NCBI RefSeq assembly: GCF_001642475.1
Contig: NW_019173977.1
Coordinates: 182,644-246,643 of the forward strand
Reading direction: 5' to 3'
DNA: 64,000 bases
From: Fonsecaea monophora
Taxonomy: Eukaryota; Ascomycota; Eurotiomycetes; Chaetothyriales; Herpotrichiellaceae
Position numbers and translations under genes: made by a program. Shown here in pieces: positions 55,066-64,000 of this stretch (positions within the stretch are counted from its first letter, which is position 1; each line of letters begins with the position of its first letter). A model generated the notes under the pieces. The model did no database searches, had not been told where the DNA came from, and worked only from the letters and a program-made list of their open reading frames with translations.

Positions 55066-57078
55066 ATGTCAACCTTCAGTTCAGTCGTGCGAAAACCGGG
55101 GCAGAAGATCGTTCCGAAGGGCCCAAGAAAGAATGTCCCAAGAAATACCCTCAGACATGCTGCTCTGCCATCCCTGGCGCCAGAGAGTCAGACTGTGAGT
55201 CCTGCCGTTGAACTTGTTGACGAAGCAGTTCAAGGTCACGAACGGGAGCCGGAGCCACAAACGGAGACAGTTCAGGAGACGAACGAAATACCTTCCATCG
55301 CAAGTTCGATAGAAACAGCAGGAGAGCCCCTTATTGTACCACCCCAAAACGAAGAAACACCGATCGAGAGAGATCCTTCAGCATCCGTTGAAGTAGTTGT
55401 TCCTAGGCACACAAATCATGAACTCGATATCACTCGTTCCACCAGCGTAAGCGAGAGCCAACCCCAACAAAGTGCCATTCCCTCGATTTCGGTTTCGATC
55501 CCCTCAATCCAGCAGACACGGAGAACTACACGGGAGCTAGCCTCCCCAGCAACGGAAGACTCAGCCCAAGAGACGGAGAGACCGGATGCTTCAAGGAAGC
55601 GACAGAAGACCACTCATACGGTCGAGGATTCACAGGAGTCGGAATCACAAACCCCTCCCCCACGCGATGCCACACCACCGATACTCAGGACCAGCCCGCG
55701 AGCCAGGCGGAGTGAATCGCGTACATCGGACGCGTTGTTACAAGACGCGACAACCCAAGCAGCTGCTGTGTCAGAGCTTGCAAATTCAATTGAAAACAGA
55801 GCAAGGTCGCAACAACCGCGCTCAGCGGCTCGTTCAGTGTCGCAAGCAGCAGAAACAGAAGAGAGTGCTGCTGAGCATGCTGCACAACCACGGGCGAGAC
55901 GCCCAAAGAAAAAGTCAAGATCGAGGAGAGTACAGGAGGTAGCCCAAAGAGTCGTTGAAGATGCCATCCGGGGTAGCCCAGACGAGACAGGTCGGCGCCG
56001 ACCTCGCCTAGCTACACCAGAGAATGCAGAAGAGCTAGAGATAGACCCTCAGGAGGTCTCGATGGCAGATCTCATCAAGGATAACAAGATAGGCAAGAAG
56101 TCGGAAACAGAGAAGCGAATGCAGGAGAACTGGCCGGAGATCAAAAAGCGACGCAAAGAGGAGATTGAGAAGCGACGGGAAGCTGCTCGTGGGGGCGTTA
56201 ACGCGTCTGCAAACGAGGAAGAGCACAATGGCCCCGAGGTAGCGGCCGTTCCCAAGCAGATCATTGTTAATGGACAAATTGTGGTGGCCGCGGAGTCTCG
56301 AGAAGTCGCGTTCGGCGCCGGTGTCGAAGAGGCGGTGATTCAAGATGCAAATATTGCGCTCGAGGATGACCGGATCTACAAATATGTCAATTCAGGTACA
56401 TTGGGGAAGCATGCAGGTCGAGGGCGCGGGAGCCGCTGGGACGAAGATCAGACCAGCCTCTTCTACAAAGGATTGCGGATGTTCGGCACGGATTTTACCA
56501 TGGTTGCAGCTCTTTTTCCGGAAGACGTTGATCGGCGTGTCATCAAAAAGAAATACTTGATTGAGCTTCGCGCGGATCCAGAGCGAGTCGAACAGTGCGT
56601 TGCGGCTAAGGAAACCGTGAGTATAGAGGACTACGTGGCAATGACCAACATGGAGCTTGAGAATCCAGAAGATATAATGAAGGAGCTGGAGGAACAAGAG
56701 CGGAAATTGAGGGAGGAGGATGAGAAGAGAAGAGCAGACCAGGGATTTGTTGACCATCTCGCAGGCGCGGACGTGCCGTTACCATCTACAGAGAGGGACG
56801 ATGCGGACCTCGACGAGGGCGGGCTAGCAGGCCAAGGACGACAGGCAGATGCGGGGGCATATTTGGCTTCGCCAGAAGCACCGAGCACGGGTCGGATAGA
56901 TCGTATCTCAGCTTTGGCAGAGAAGGTCGTCCACGCAGCGGTGAACCCCAGGAAGAAACCGCGGCGTCAGATGAAAGAATCAGCTGGAGCTGGCCGTGGA
57001 CGGCAATCCAAAAAGGGGAGGAGGCCGGTTGAGGGGGTGGAGGAGAGAATTGGCCCGATTGACGAGGTCGATCAGTGA
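55066..57078 (+). CDS. BDP1: TFIIIB subunit B'' (Bdp1), SANT domain
   Basis: Single exon, 670 residues. The Myb/SANT domain is at about 455-500 (RWDEDQTSLFYKGLRMFG, then DFTMVAALFPE and RRVIKKKYLIEL), the signature of Bdp1, which with Brf1 and TBP recruits RNA polymerase III to tRNA and 5S genes. Upstream is a long disordered Ser/Thr/Glu region with a basic RARRPKKKSRSRR stretch. Directly before SANT is a conserved-like segment rich in charged residues (MADLIKDNKIGKKSETEKRM). A coiled helix rich in Glu/Arg follows the domain. The final residues are basic (RKKPRRQMKE). Family assignment is secure by SANT plus context. Confidence 0.92.
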   Translation: MSTFSSVVRKPGQKIVPKGPRKNVPRNTLRHAALPSLAPESQTVSPAVELVDEAVQGHEREPEPQTETVQETNEIPSIASSIETAGEPLIVPPQNEETPIERDPSASVEVVVPRHTNHELDITRSTSVSESQPQQSAIPSISVSIPSIQQTRRTTRELASPATEDSAQETERPDASRKRQKTTHTVEDSQESESQTPPPRDATPPILRTSPRARRSESRTSDALLQDATTQAAAVSELANSIENRARSQQPRSAARSVSQAAETEESAAEHAAQPRARRPKKKSRSRRVQEVAQRVVEDAIRGSPDETGRRRPRLATPENAEELEIDPQEVSMADLIKDNKIGKKSETEKRMQENWPEIKKRRKEEIEKRREAARGGVNASANEEEHNGPEVAAVPKQIIVNGQIVVAAESREVAFGAGVEEAVIQDANIALEDDRIYKYVNSGTLGKHAGRGRGSRWDEDQTSLFYKGLRMFGTDFTMVAALFPEDVDRRVIKKKYLIELRADPERVEQCVAAKETVSIEDYVAMTNMELENPEDIMKELEEQERKLREEDEKRRADQGFVDHLAGADVPLPSTERDDADLDEGGLAGQGRQADAGAYLASPEAPSTGRIDRISALAEKVVHAAVNPRKKPRRQMKESAGAGRGRQSKKGRRPVEGVEERIGPIDEVDQ

Positions 57079-57505
57079 TGGCTGGCTTGACAGCTTCAGC
57101 CGCCTTTATCATCTATCGTCTTTGTGGACTGTGATTTTCAGTTGCACACAGCTTGAGCACCAGATGCCTTTTGCTCTGGAAGACACAATGCCATTGATGT
57201 TCTGTGTTCGCGTTTTGTGATATACAGCTCCACTATCCATAAGTCCTCTCTTCTCGTAGTGATGTCTTGCTGAGGCCTCCAGATGATTGCTCCCTGCAGG
57301 TGTCCTATTCAACCATCACCACCACATGTTGTGCCTTTGCTGCGCAACCAAAGAAAGATTCCCTTCCTGTCTCCCAACCAGCCAACGGAGCCCCCGTCCC
57401 TTCGTTTCAACAAGCCCCCAAGACCGGCAATGAGATGTTGTTCTGCCGTCCACCAACATTTGCTCTTTCTGAGTCCAGCTTCCGCTCACACATCGATCTG
57501 GCTGC

Positions 57506-57772
57506 TCAATACCAAGCCCATCTCCACACACAGTAATCCACACAATTCGGCGGCGTGACATTTGTGGTGCGTCTCACCAGTTCGCAGTTGCATCTGGAGG
57601 GCTCGTTGTTGCTAGAACCACGCGCGGTGGTGGTAGTCATGGTCGGTGGCGGGTGGGTAACGGTGATGAGGGTGTTTGGCTGTTGATATCCCTTTACCGC
57701 CTGGGTTGACGCGGCGAAGAAGAGGAGAAGAATCGCCATGAAGGTCGTGAGTGTCGCCTTGTTCCGCACCAT
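57506..57772 (-). CDS. small secreted cysteine-containing protein
   Basis: Open frame of 88 residues starting MVRNKATLTTFMAILLLFFA, a strong signal peptide with likely cleavage after STQA (about residue 25). The mature part has CNC and, 19 residues later, C-x3-C, and is Thr/Pro/Asn-rich. The 3' end is uncertain: a GTGTGT donor just after the last Cys pair could lead to further exons near 57480. I do not recognise the family. It may be a small secreted effector-like or wall protein. A signal peptide this clear is unlikely by chance, hence moderate confidence. Confidence 0.5.
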   Translation of the reverse strand: MVRNKATLTTFMAILLLFFAASTQAVKGYQQPNTLITVTHPPPTMTTTTARGSSNNEPSRCNCELVRRTTNVTPPNCVDYCVWRWAWY

Positions 57773-58078
57773 TCTCGCCCAGGTCGCTCACTCGTTTCAG
57801 ATGCACCGTGCTCTTGGAGTCTGTGATGGGTTGATTGTGTGATCGCGCCGGAGGTGAGTTTGCTGATTCTGTGTCAAAGGTAATACCGTCTTGGGTGAAC
57901 GGCTGATGAAAGAAATCTGGTTCTGTTACCTGACAACTCATAAAGGGGCATCGCCTTCACTAAAAAGCACGAAAGAGAGAGAGACGCGTCGCTGCCGCAC
58001 CGCACACACGTCTCAAAGCTCGTCAGGCCAGTGAAGGATATGAGTCCAAAATCCCTTCACGCAATGGCTGACCATCAT

Positions 58079-59041
58079 TCATGAATTGAAAATCCTGCTA
58101 TAAAGCAACTCGTGTCTTCCCACCCAGAGATCCATAGATGGGACTACCTGTCCCGCCTCCTCCGGCCTCATTAGCCAGACTTTTTCCAAACAGCCACTTA
58201 ACAGCTCTTGCAATTCTTTGGATGCCAGTATGTTTTGTGCCATATAAGGTCCCATGACGGACGCCCGGACACCAGCGCTAATGATCGCTTTGGAGTGGTT
58301 GAGAAGAAACAGATAGCATGTCTCTTCCAGGTTCAGGCCTAGGGCATGACAGATGACTCCCCATACAGGAGCAAGATGTCCGTTCACAGCGGCGATTTGG
58401 TGAGGGTCATTGCTGGACACACCGCCAGGAGATAGAGCTGAAAGTTTCAAGTCTCGAGCAAAAACTTCAAGGGCAGTGATACCTTCGAGTTCTTCACCTT
58501 CCTCTTCATGCCTGGCTTTTGCAGTGGGAGCAAAGGCTTTCTCCCAAACACTCAAGAGTGCGCGGCCTTGAGCGACGCTTGCTCTCCTCGCGACATTACA
58601 GGCCGTGCTCGCGTCAAGATCGTTATCGAGGTCCATGAGCGCCAACGGATCACGAAATGCAGCAAGCACGTACGGAACGTTTGTGTAAGCCATTGACTGG
58701 ACAGACAGCTTGAGAAATTTGTGGAAAAGGGAGAGATTTGTCTGCCCAGGCGCAGGGGTTTCTTGTTTGATATGAGCCAGGAAGGATTCCAGACCGCTGG
58801 AGTAGGCGAATGATCCGAGAGGAAGGGCTGAGTCGGAGAGAAGCATGAGGTTGTGCATCGAGGACCCTACTGGAAGAGTGACGGGCACAGGAAACAGCAG
58901 GCTTCCTCCATCCCCACGAGGATCTGAAGCTGATGTTGAGCTCGACCTTTCAATGCGTCGAAGGAGGGCTTTAGTGGTCTGCAGTTGGACCTCGAGTTCC
59001 AGGACTCGGGCGCGAAGAGCCTCCGCATCGTCCACTTTCAT
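58079..59041 (-). CDS. ureF: urease accessory protein UreF
   Basis: Single exon, 320 residues. The UreF signature LLSDSALPLGSFAYSSGLES (about residues 67-86) is complete, followed by the all-helical UreF body (SVQSMAYTNVPYVLAAF, ALGLNLEETCYLFL, SAGVRASVMGPY). Eukaryotic UreF works with UreD and UreG to insert nickel into apo-urease in the cytosol. The N-terminal 60 residues contain a short coiled-coil-like helix (ALRARVLELEVQLQTTKALL) not found in bacterial UreF. The divergent COQ8 gene starts 290 bases away, so the promoters are shared. No urease gene lies in the window. Confidence 0.93.
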   Translation of the reverse strand: MKVDDAEALRARVLELEVQLQTTKALLRRIERSSSTSASDPRGDGGSLLFPVPVTLPVGSSMHNLMLLSDSALPLGSFAYSSGLESFLAHIKQETPAPGQTNLSLFHKFLKLSVQSMAYTNVPYVLAAFRDPLALMDLDNDLDASTACNVARRASVAQGRALLSVWEKAFAPTAKARHEEEGEELEGITALEVFARDLKLSALSPGGVSSNDPHQIAAVNGHLAPVWGVICHALGLNLEETCYLFLLNHSKAIISAGVRASVMGPYMAQNILASKELQELLSGCLEKVWLMRPEEAGQVVPSMDLWVGRHELLYSRIFNS

Positions 59042-59331
59042 AGCATCATCAGCCAGAAAGATTTCACTTCTTAGGCTGTACCTTGATGGCCATAGTCACG
59101 AAAAGTAAAGGTTAGTTATGACGCGATGAGCAGAGTATGTAGGCAGATAGGGTATGCGTTTGATCTATGGAGACCAGCTGTGATTTGATGGTCCACACGT
59201 CACAAGCTCCGACCGTTTTCTCCAACCAGCTGCGCTTCATACAAAGAACCACCAAGAACGTCGAGTGCTTCTTCATGTGTTCAACAGCCATCAGAAAGGG
59301 TCTTTGACCCTCCTTTCATTTGTTTACCACC

Positions 59332-61744
59332 ATGTCCGGCAGGCATATACTTGATGCTCTTGCCTTGCTTAGTGCTTCGCGGAATGTCGCAGCGAAACAT
59401 GTCGATATTCGACTTGCTCAAGCCAGACTCTATGGCCAATCCTCCTCCGTCATCAAGGCTGTAAGGACCAAAGGCCTCCCGATCCTAGCTACATCGGTGT
59501 CGCGATTCGGCTCCTCTTCCCAACCCCTTTCAAAATCACCCAGCGAGGGTATCGACCAAGACATCTTCTACACGAGATCAGACAAAGGATCTCAAACCCA
59601 GGCAAACTCTCGCAACAGTTTGAACATTGAGCAGGCCCAAGCGAGGAGAACGCCACTGCCAGATGGGACAATACCACCACATGACAGCTCCATTGGAGCA
59701 GAGGAAGGCGATGGGATAACTTTCAATCAAGTCCCTACGGGAGAGACACCGCAGCATCCACTCGAGTCTGGACATACTCAAGACCTCAAGTTCCGCTCGT
59801 CTACGAGACCGAATCTCCCTGGTACGACGTCTTTCGGGCATCTGTCTCCGGATGAGGCAAGAGAAGCTCAAAGACAATCTGAAGACCAGATTCCCGCGAA
59901 TTCAGCCGAACCTCCATCGCCAGAAGAAAATACTCGGGAATTTGGAGTGGGACAAGAGCAGGATGTCTTCTACCAGCCACCAGGAAGCGTTAAGCCAGTA
60001 CTATCTGCCCTGCCGCGGGTTCGCGTTCCAAAGATCGAAAATGACGTACAGGAGGGCGATTCACACATCGAACCTGGTCTCAATGCGGACGTCTACTACT
60101 CTGGCTCTAAGCATGAGGCAGGCGATGAAGACGAGCCTACGGAAGAACAGCTATCTGGGCTATTTCGCAACCCCAGGAACGCGAGGACTTACGGGCAAAA
60201 GGCACGATACGCGCCAGGGGGAGTCTCAGCGAGACGATTCCATAGCAAGTGTGTTACGCTGCAGAAGGCCTCCGACAAGGATGCAGAAAGCCTTGAGAAA
60301 CTTGGGGCCGAGCTTGCTAAAGACGCTCAGAAGATCAATGTAATTGAGCCTGCCTATCACTGGTCGATTCTGACTGATCAACTGACAGATAACCTAGTCG
60401 CAACAACCTCAGCCTCCACGACCGTATGAGATGCGTGAATCAAAGGTGCCAGCATCCAGGATGGGCCGAATATTTGAATTCGGAGGACTCGCAGCGTCGA
60501 TGGCTTTTGGAGCTGTCAGCGAGGGTATCAGTCGCTCAGGGGGTCCCAATAGCTCGGTGATGTTGAGTGCTGCAAACATGGAACGTCTTGTCGCGAAGTT
60601 GTCCAAAATGCGAGGTGCCGCCCTCAAGTTAGGTCAAATGATGAGCTTCCAAGATTCCAAATTGCTCCCAAAGCCCATTCATGGTGTGCTGCAACGCGTC
60701 CAAGACAGTGCGGATTACATGCCTGCCTCACAGAGAGACGCGGTCATTGCCGCGGATTTGGGTCCCAATTGGCGTGATCGGTTTTTTGAGCAGTTCGACG
60801 AGAAGCCCATGGCCGCCGCCTCCATTGGCCAGGTTCACGGGGCGATATTGAAAGACGGCAGGAGAGTTGCGGTCAAGGTGCAATATCCCGGCGTGGCGGA
60901 GTCGATTTCCTCTGATCTCAACAACTTGTCTTTGCTACTGACTGCCTCTCGTCTGCTGCCCAAAGGATTGTACCTGGACAAAACTATTGCCAATGCCCGT
61001 ACCGAGTTGGCCTGGGAGTGTGACTACGTCCGCGAGGCTGAATGCGCAAAGAGATTTCGAAAGCTCTTGGCAGATGAACAGGATATCTTCACCGTCCCTG
61101 AGATCATTGACGAGGCATCAGGCAAACGAGTCCTGACCATGGAGAGAATGGGAGGGATCCCAGTCACCCGAGTCCGAAACTTTACGCAGGAGCAGAAGGA
61201 CTGGATTGGATCACAGATTCTACGACTCTGTCTGCGTGAGATCACCGAGTTCAGATACATGCAGACCGATCCCAACTGGACCAATTTCCTCTACAACTCG
61301 GAAACAAACAGGCTGGAATTACTTGACTTTGGTGCGTCAAGAGAATTTCCCGAGAAGTTCATTCAACTCTACATCAAGACCCTCATCGCGGCGTCGAGAA
61401 AAGACAGGGACGCGTGCAGAGACTTCTCCATCCAGCTGGGCTATCTCACTGGTTATGAATCAAAAGCCATGTTGAACGCCCATATCGATTCGGTCATGAC
61501 TCTGGCCGAACCTTTTATGGATTTCAGCCCGGACGTCTATGACTTCAAGGATCAGACCATCACTGACCGGGTTCGGGCCCTGATCCCCGTCATGCTAAGA
61601 GAAAGGTTGGCACCTCCGCCAGAAGAGACATACAGTCTCCATCGGAAGCTGAGCGGAGCCTTTCTACTTTGTGCACGACTGGGCAGCCGAGTTCGATGCA
61701 AGGACCTGTTCGAGCAGGCGCTTGACAAAGCTGGGATCCATTAG
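59332..61744 (+). CDS. COQ8: atypical kinase/ATPase COQ8 (ABC1/ADCK family)
   Basis: Two exons, 59332-60339 and 60398-61744, giving 784 residues. The 58-nt intron (GTAATT to CCTAG) joins AQKIN to SQQPQPPRPYEMRESKVP and brings two frames together; without it the protein would stop at 60429. UbiB-family marks: KLGQMMSFQD (KxGQ motif), the Ala-rich AAASIGQVH loop, DPNWTNF and DFGASREF. COQ8 is the matrix-side inner-membrane ATPase needed for coenzyme Q complex assembly. The N-terminal extension of about 330 residues is disordered and contains a short motif three times (DIFYTR, DVFYQP, DVYYSG). The start MSGRHILDALALLSASRN fits a mitochondrial presequence. Length exceeds yeast Coq8 (501) because of this extension. 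Confidence 0.92.
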
Positions 61745-62179
61745 ACCTTGCGAGTCGATCACAATACTAAAGTACTCGGGCGGCGAATCTTGACCTCTCC
61801 AAAGTCTCTTCGGTTTACAGGCCTGAGCATCCCGTCACTTGACCTAAGCTATCACTTGGCCGTTCTGACCTGGTAGGTGTGCAATCCTGAGCACGACACG
61901 ACTTCACCTAAGTTTCACAGTCACGGGTTCACAGATTTCGTGGATGCTAAACGAGCGAGGACATCAAGTTATAGTTGTCCGGCCTGGATCGACTCGGATA
62001 CCCTGAATAGTCAGAATGTAACTTGATATGGGAGGAGTATGTACAGTAGATCACTATTCACAACTCTGTTGGATCGAGCTGAACCCCAGTCGGTCTGCCT
62101 GTGATTGACGAAGTTATAGTTGTATTTCTAATTCCAATCATGTCCTTGGAGAGCCTTGGGCAAAGTGGTATACGGTACT
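61745..62179. other. convergent intergenic region
   Basis: About 435 bases between the COQ8 and reductase stops; only 3' ends expected. No feature seen. Confidence 0.5.
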
Positions 62180-63717
62180 TCAAACAAGTGGCCGTGGTTC
62201 CTGCACCTGCATCTTTGGCAGCATTCCGAGCGCATTCATCTCCTGATACATCTCGAAGGTACTCTCCATGGTATCTACAAACCCTGTCCATCCCAGTCGG
62301 CGTGCCTATTTTTGAGAGTAGTCTAGTCAGTCGACCATCAGAGCTTTTTGTGGGGGGGGGCCGCGGGGCAGCACTGCTGATATATATATCATATCACCGT
62401 GATCACCTACCTTATTCATGGAAAGGGGCCCAAAGACGACAAACATGACGTCGGTGATCAAGAAATTGGCCTCGACATCCAAAAATGGATCGAACTTCAA
62501 GTTCTCCCTCTGCATGATCTCTTTCCACGCCTTGTGGTTCTCGGGGTCCTTTGCCCACTCCAAGATGGAAAACGCTAGCTTGGTCGATTGAGGGGGACCG
62601 TATCTAGATCACAGTATTACTTTCAGTCAGTATGTAACGACATAATCCGAGCAATCAACCAATTGAGTAGACAGGAGCCAGGTACCACTAAGACTTACCC
62701 CATAGGTGTTTCTTTGCCACCCCCGACCTTGAACTCTTGCCAACCAGAATCGTCTTCGCCGGGCGGCTGCACCCCCTTCTGGATTCCAAACCATCTCACA
62801 AGCTCGTGGAAGATGCGGTCCCACGAAATGGGGCTGGTGTCCTGGCTGTTGAATGCTTCGTTTCGACATTTATCTTCGAGGATGGCCCACTCGCTGAGGT
62901 AGCCTGTCAGAAGGGCACTCCCGTGGTGTGCACAGTACTGTTGCCACAGCTCCCAGGTGCTTGGGAATGCCAGGGCAGTTCCACGCTGAGCAGCGACAGC
63001 GGCGAAGACGCCAAAAGCGTACAGCCCGTTCATTTGTGTCGTCGACGACGTTCCGATAATGAACGGTGGCCGAATGATGTTCCACTCGACGTTGTTCGAG
63101 GCGCAGTACTCGAAGAGGAGGTCTTCCTGGGGGTAATAGAAATTGGGCTCCAGATGTCGAGGCGGAGGATCGGATTCGACGTTGGGAGTTCGAGCTCGTC
63201 CGAGGTGACTGCCATAGTATTTTGCCCCGTTCTGGAGGAGAAACCGTTTGGGTTTGATGTTGGTGTGGCCCAAAGCCTTGAGGAAATTGGAAAGCATGCC
63301 GACATTGACATCCACCAGCTGCTGGTGGTTCGACCACATGACGTTCCCATCCTCGGGCTTTGGCTGCAGATAGGCATAATAGAAGATGTATCGTACATCC
63401 GCATTACCCAGGCCAGATTTCAAAAGAGTCGCAATCTCGCCTGGATCCGACTGGAGTAGATCACAACTAATGTGGTGGATTCGGTCGTGGACGTCCGCGG
63501 GGAGCAGTTTCATCATCTCTGGTGGTATGGGACGTCTTGACAGGGTGTAAATCCTCGACCATCGCTGGGGCGACTGCAGAAGCGCACGCAGGGTGTTGAA
63601 GCCAGAAATGCCATTGGCCCCTGTGATCAAAGCCGTAAGTCCAGTCAACTGGGGGTCGAACTGTGGCAAATTGTGGTAGATGCCCACATTCCGGACGGGG
63701 TATTGTGAGGACGACAT
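62180..63717 (-). CDS. PRISE-family NAD(P)-dependent enone reductase-like protein
   Basis: Three exons, 62699-63717, 62411-62603 and 62180-62305, giving 445 residues. Rossmann entry TALITGANGISGFNTLRAL (about 28-46). The progesterone 5-beta-reductase/iridoid-synthase (PRISE) motifs are visible: LLQNGAKYYG with the conserved Lys, and NFYYPQEDLLFE with the catalytic-type Tyr. Joins restore ETPMGYGPPQSTKLAF and PLSMNKARRLGWTGF. Plant relatives reduce activated C=C bonds, whereas many fungal members are of unknown role, so 1,4-reduction of an enone is only probable. The end RRLGWTGFVDTMESTFEMY is typical of the family's last helix. Confidence 0.86.
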
Positions 63718-64000
63718 TGTTGAGAAGAAGAACTCCTTTGTAAAATATCTCGTTGCGCACTCTCGACAGTCTCTTCTCCTTTTTCTTCTTCGTACCGTAC
63801 TGGATATCGATAGACAGCTCTCTGGGTGCCCATTCTTGCCTCTCTCCCATGCAGAACGCAGGTATTTAAAGCCATCCCGCTGGACATTGAATACTGCTTT
63901 ACTTCAACGAAATACTCGGCTCCGTCCCCTAATAACATCTGACGCTTCCCACGAGTCATCATATTGATATTTTTTTTGGTGCGCCCTTCTTTTAAAAAAA
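63718..64000. other. upstream region at window edge
   Basis: The promoter and leader of the reductase gene, with A/T runs close to the window end. No further gene can be supported. Confidence 0.4.

Noticed and set aside
60400..60431. Frameshift or pseudogene in COQ8
   Set aside because: A normal 58-nt GT-AG intron in phase restores the conserved sequence.

Overview
The window is nuclear DNA of a filamentous ascomycete (Pezizomycotina). It carries densely packed, mostly intron-bearing genes with short GT-AG introns (about 50-100 nt) and fungal-specific families: Nup159, the ERMES subunit Mmm1, Fungal_trans_2-type regulators and GPR1/FUN34/YaaH transporters. The gene content would suit Eurotiomycetes, possibly a black yeast (Chaetothyriales), but that placement is inference. 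I see no rRNA, tRNA, CRISPR array or recognisable transposon.

Layout. 0-1.7 kb: a divergent pair of acyl-CoA enzymes, a hydratase-2/MaoC protein and a crotonase, sharing a promoter with two CCGAGG sites. 2.8-8.0 kb: housekeeping genes DBP3 (rRNA helicase), RFT1 (ER lipid-linked oligosaccharide factor, interrupted by an apparent one-base frameshift) and PUP1 (proteasome beta-2). 8.5-10.6 kb: a nine-exon sugar transporter. 12.6-19.7 kb: nucleoporin NUP159 and a three-KH RNA-binding protein. 20.3-31.7 kb: a more accessory block with a MetE-like methyltransferase, a 13-exon sugar transporter, a divergent SDR/dienelactone-hydrolase pair and an acetate-transporter-family membrane protein.

32.4-36.8 kb holds three unassigned genes: a two-TM protein, a divergent protein with an N-myristoylation signature, and a disordered acidic/proline-rich protein. 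37.2-42.5 kb has a PTEN-type phosphatase and a DHA2-like MFS exporter. 43.1-46.8 kb has MMM1 and a transcription-factor-like protein without a zinc cluster. 48-51.6 kb has a possible cysteine-rich peptide, acireductone dioxygenase (methionine salvage) and an SDR with a low-complexity tail. 52.4-63.7 kb returns to core functions: BRE1 (H2B ubiquitin ligase), BDP1 (TFIIIB), a small secreted protein, UreF (urease maturation), COQ8 (ubiquinone biosynthesis) and a PRISE-type reductase.

Exon structures were rebuilt by hand by joining reading frames at GT-AG sites so that conserved motifs continue; none is checked against transcripts. Two adjacent open frames at 59.3-61.7 kb prove to be a single COQ8 gene. 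The two frames at 4.7-6.4 kb cannot be joined by any plausible intron, and I interpret them as a frameshifted RFT1.
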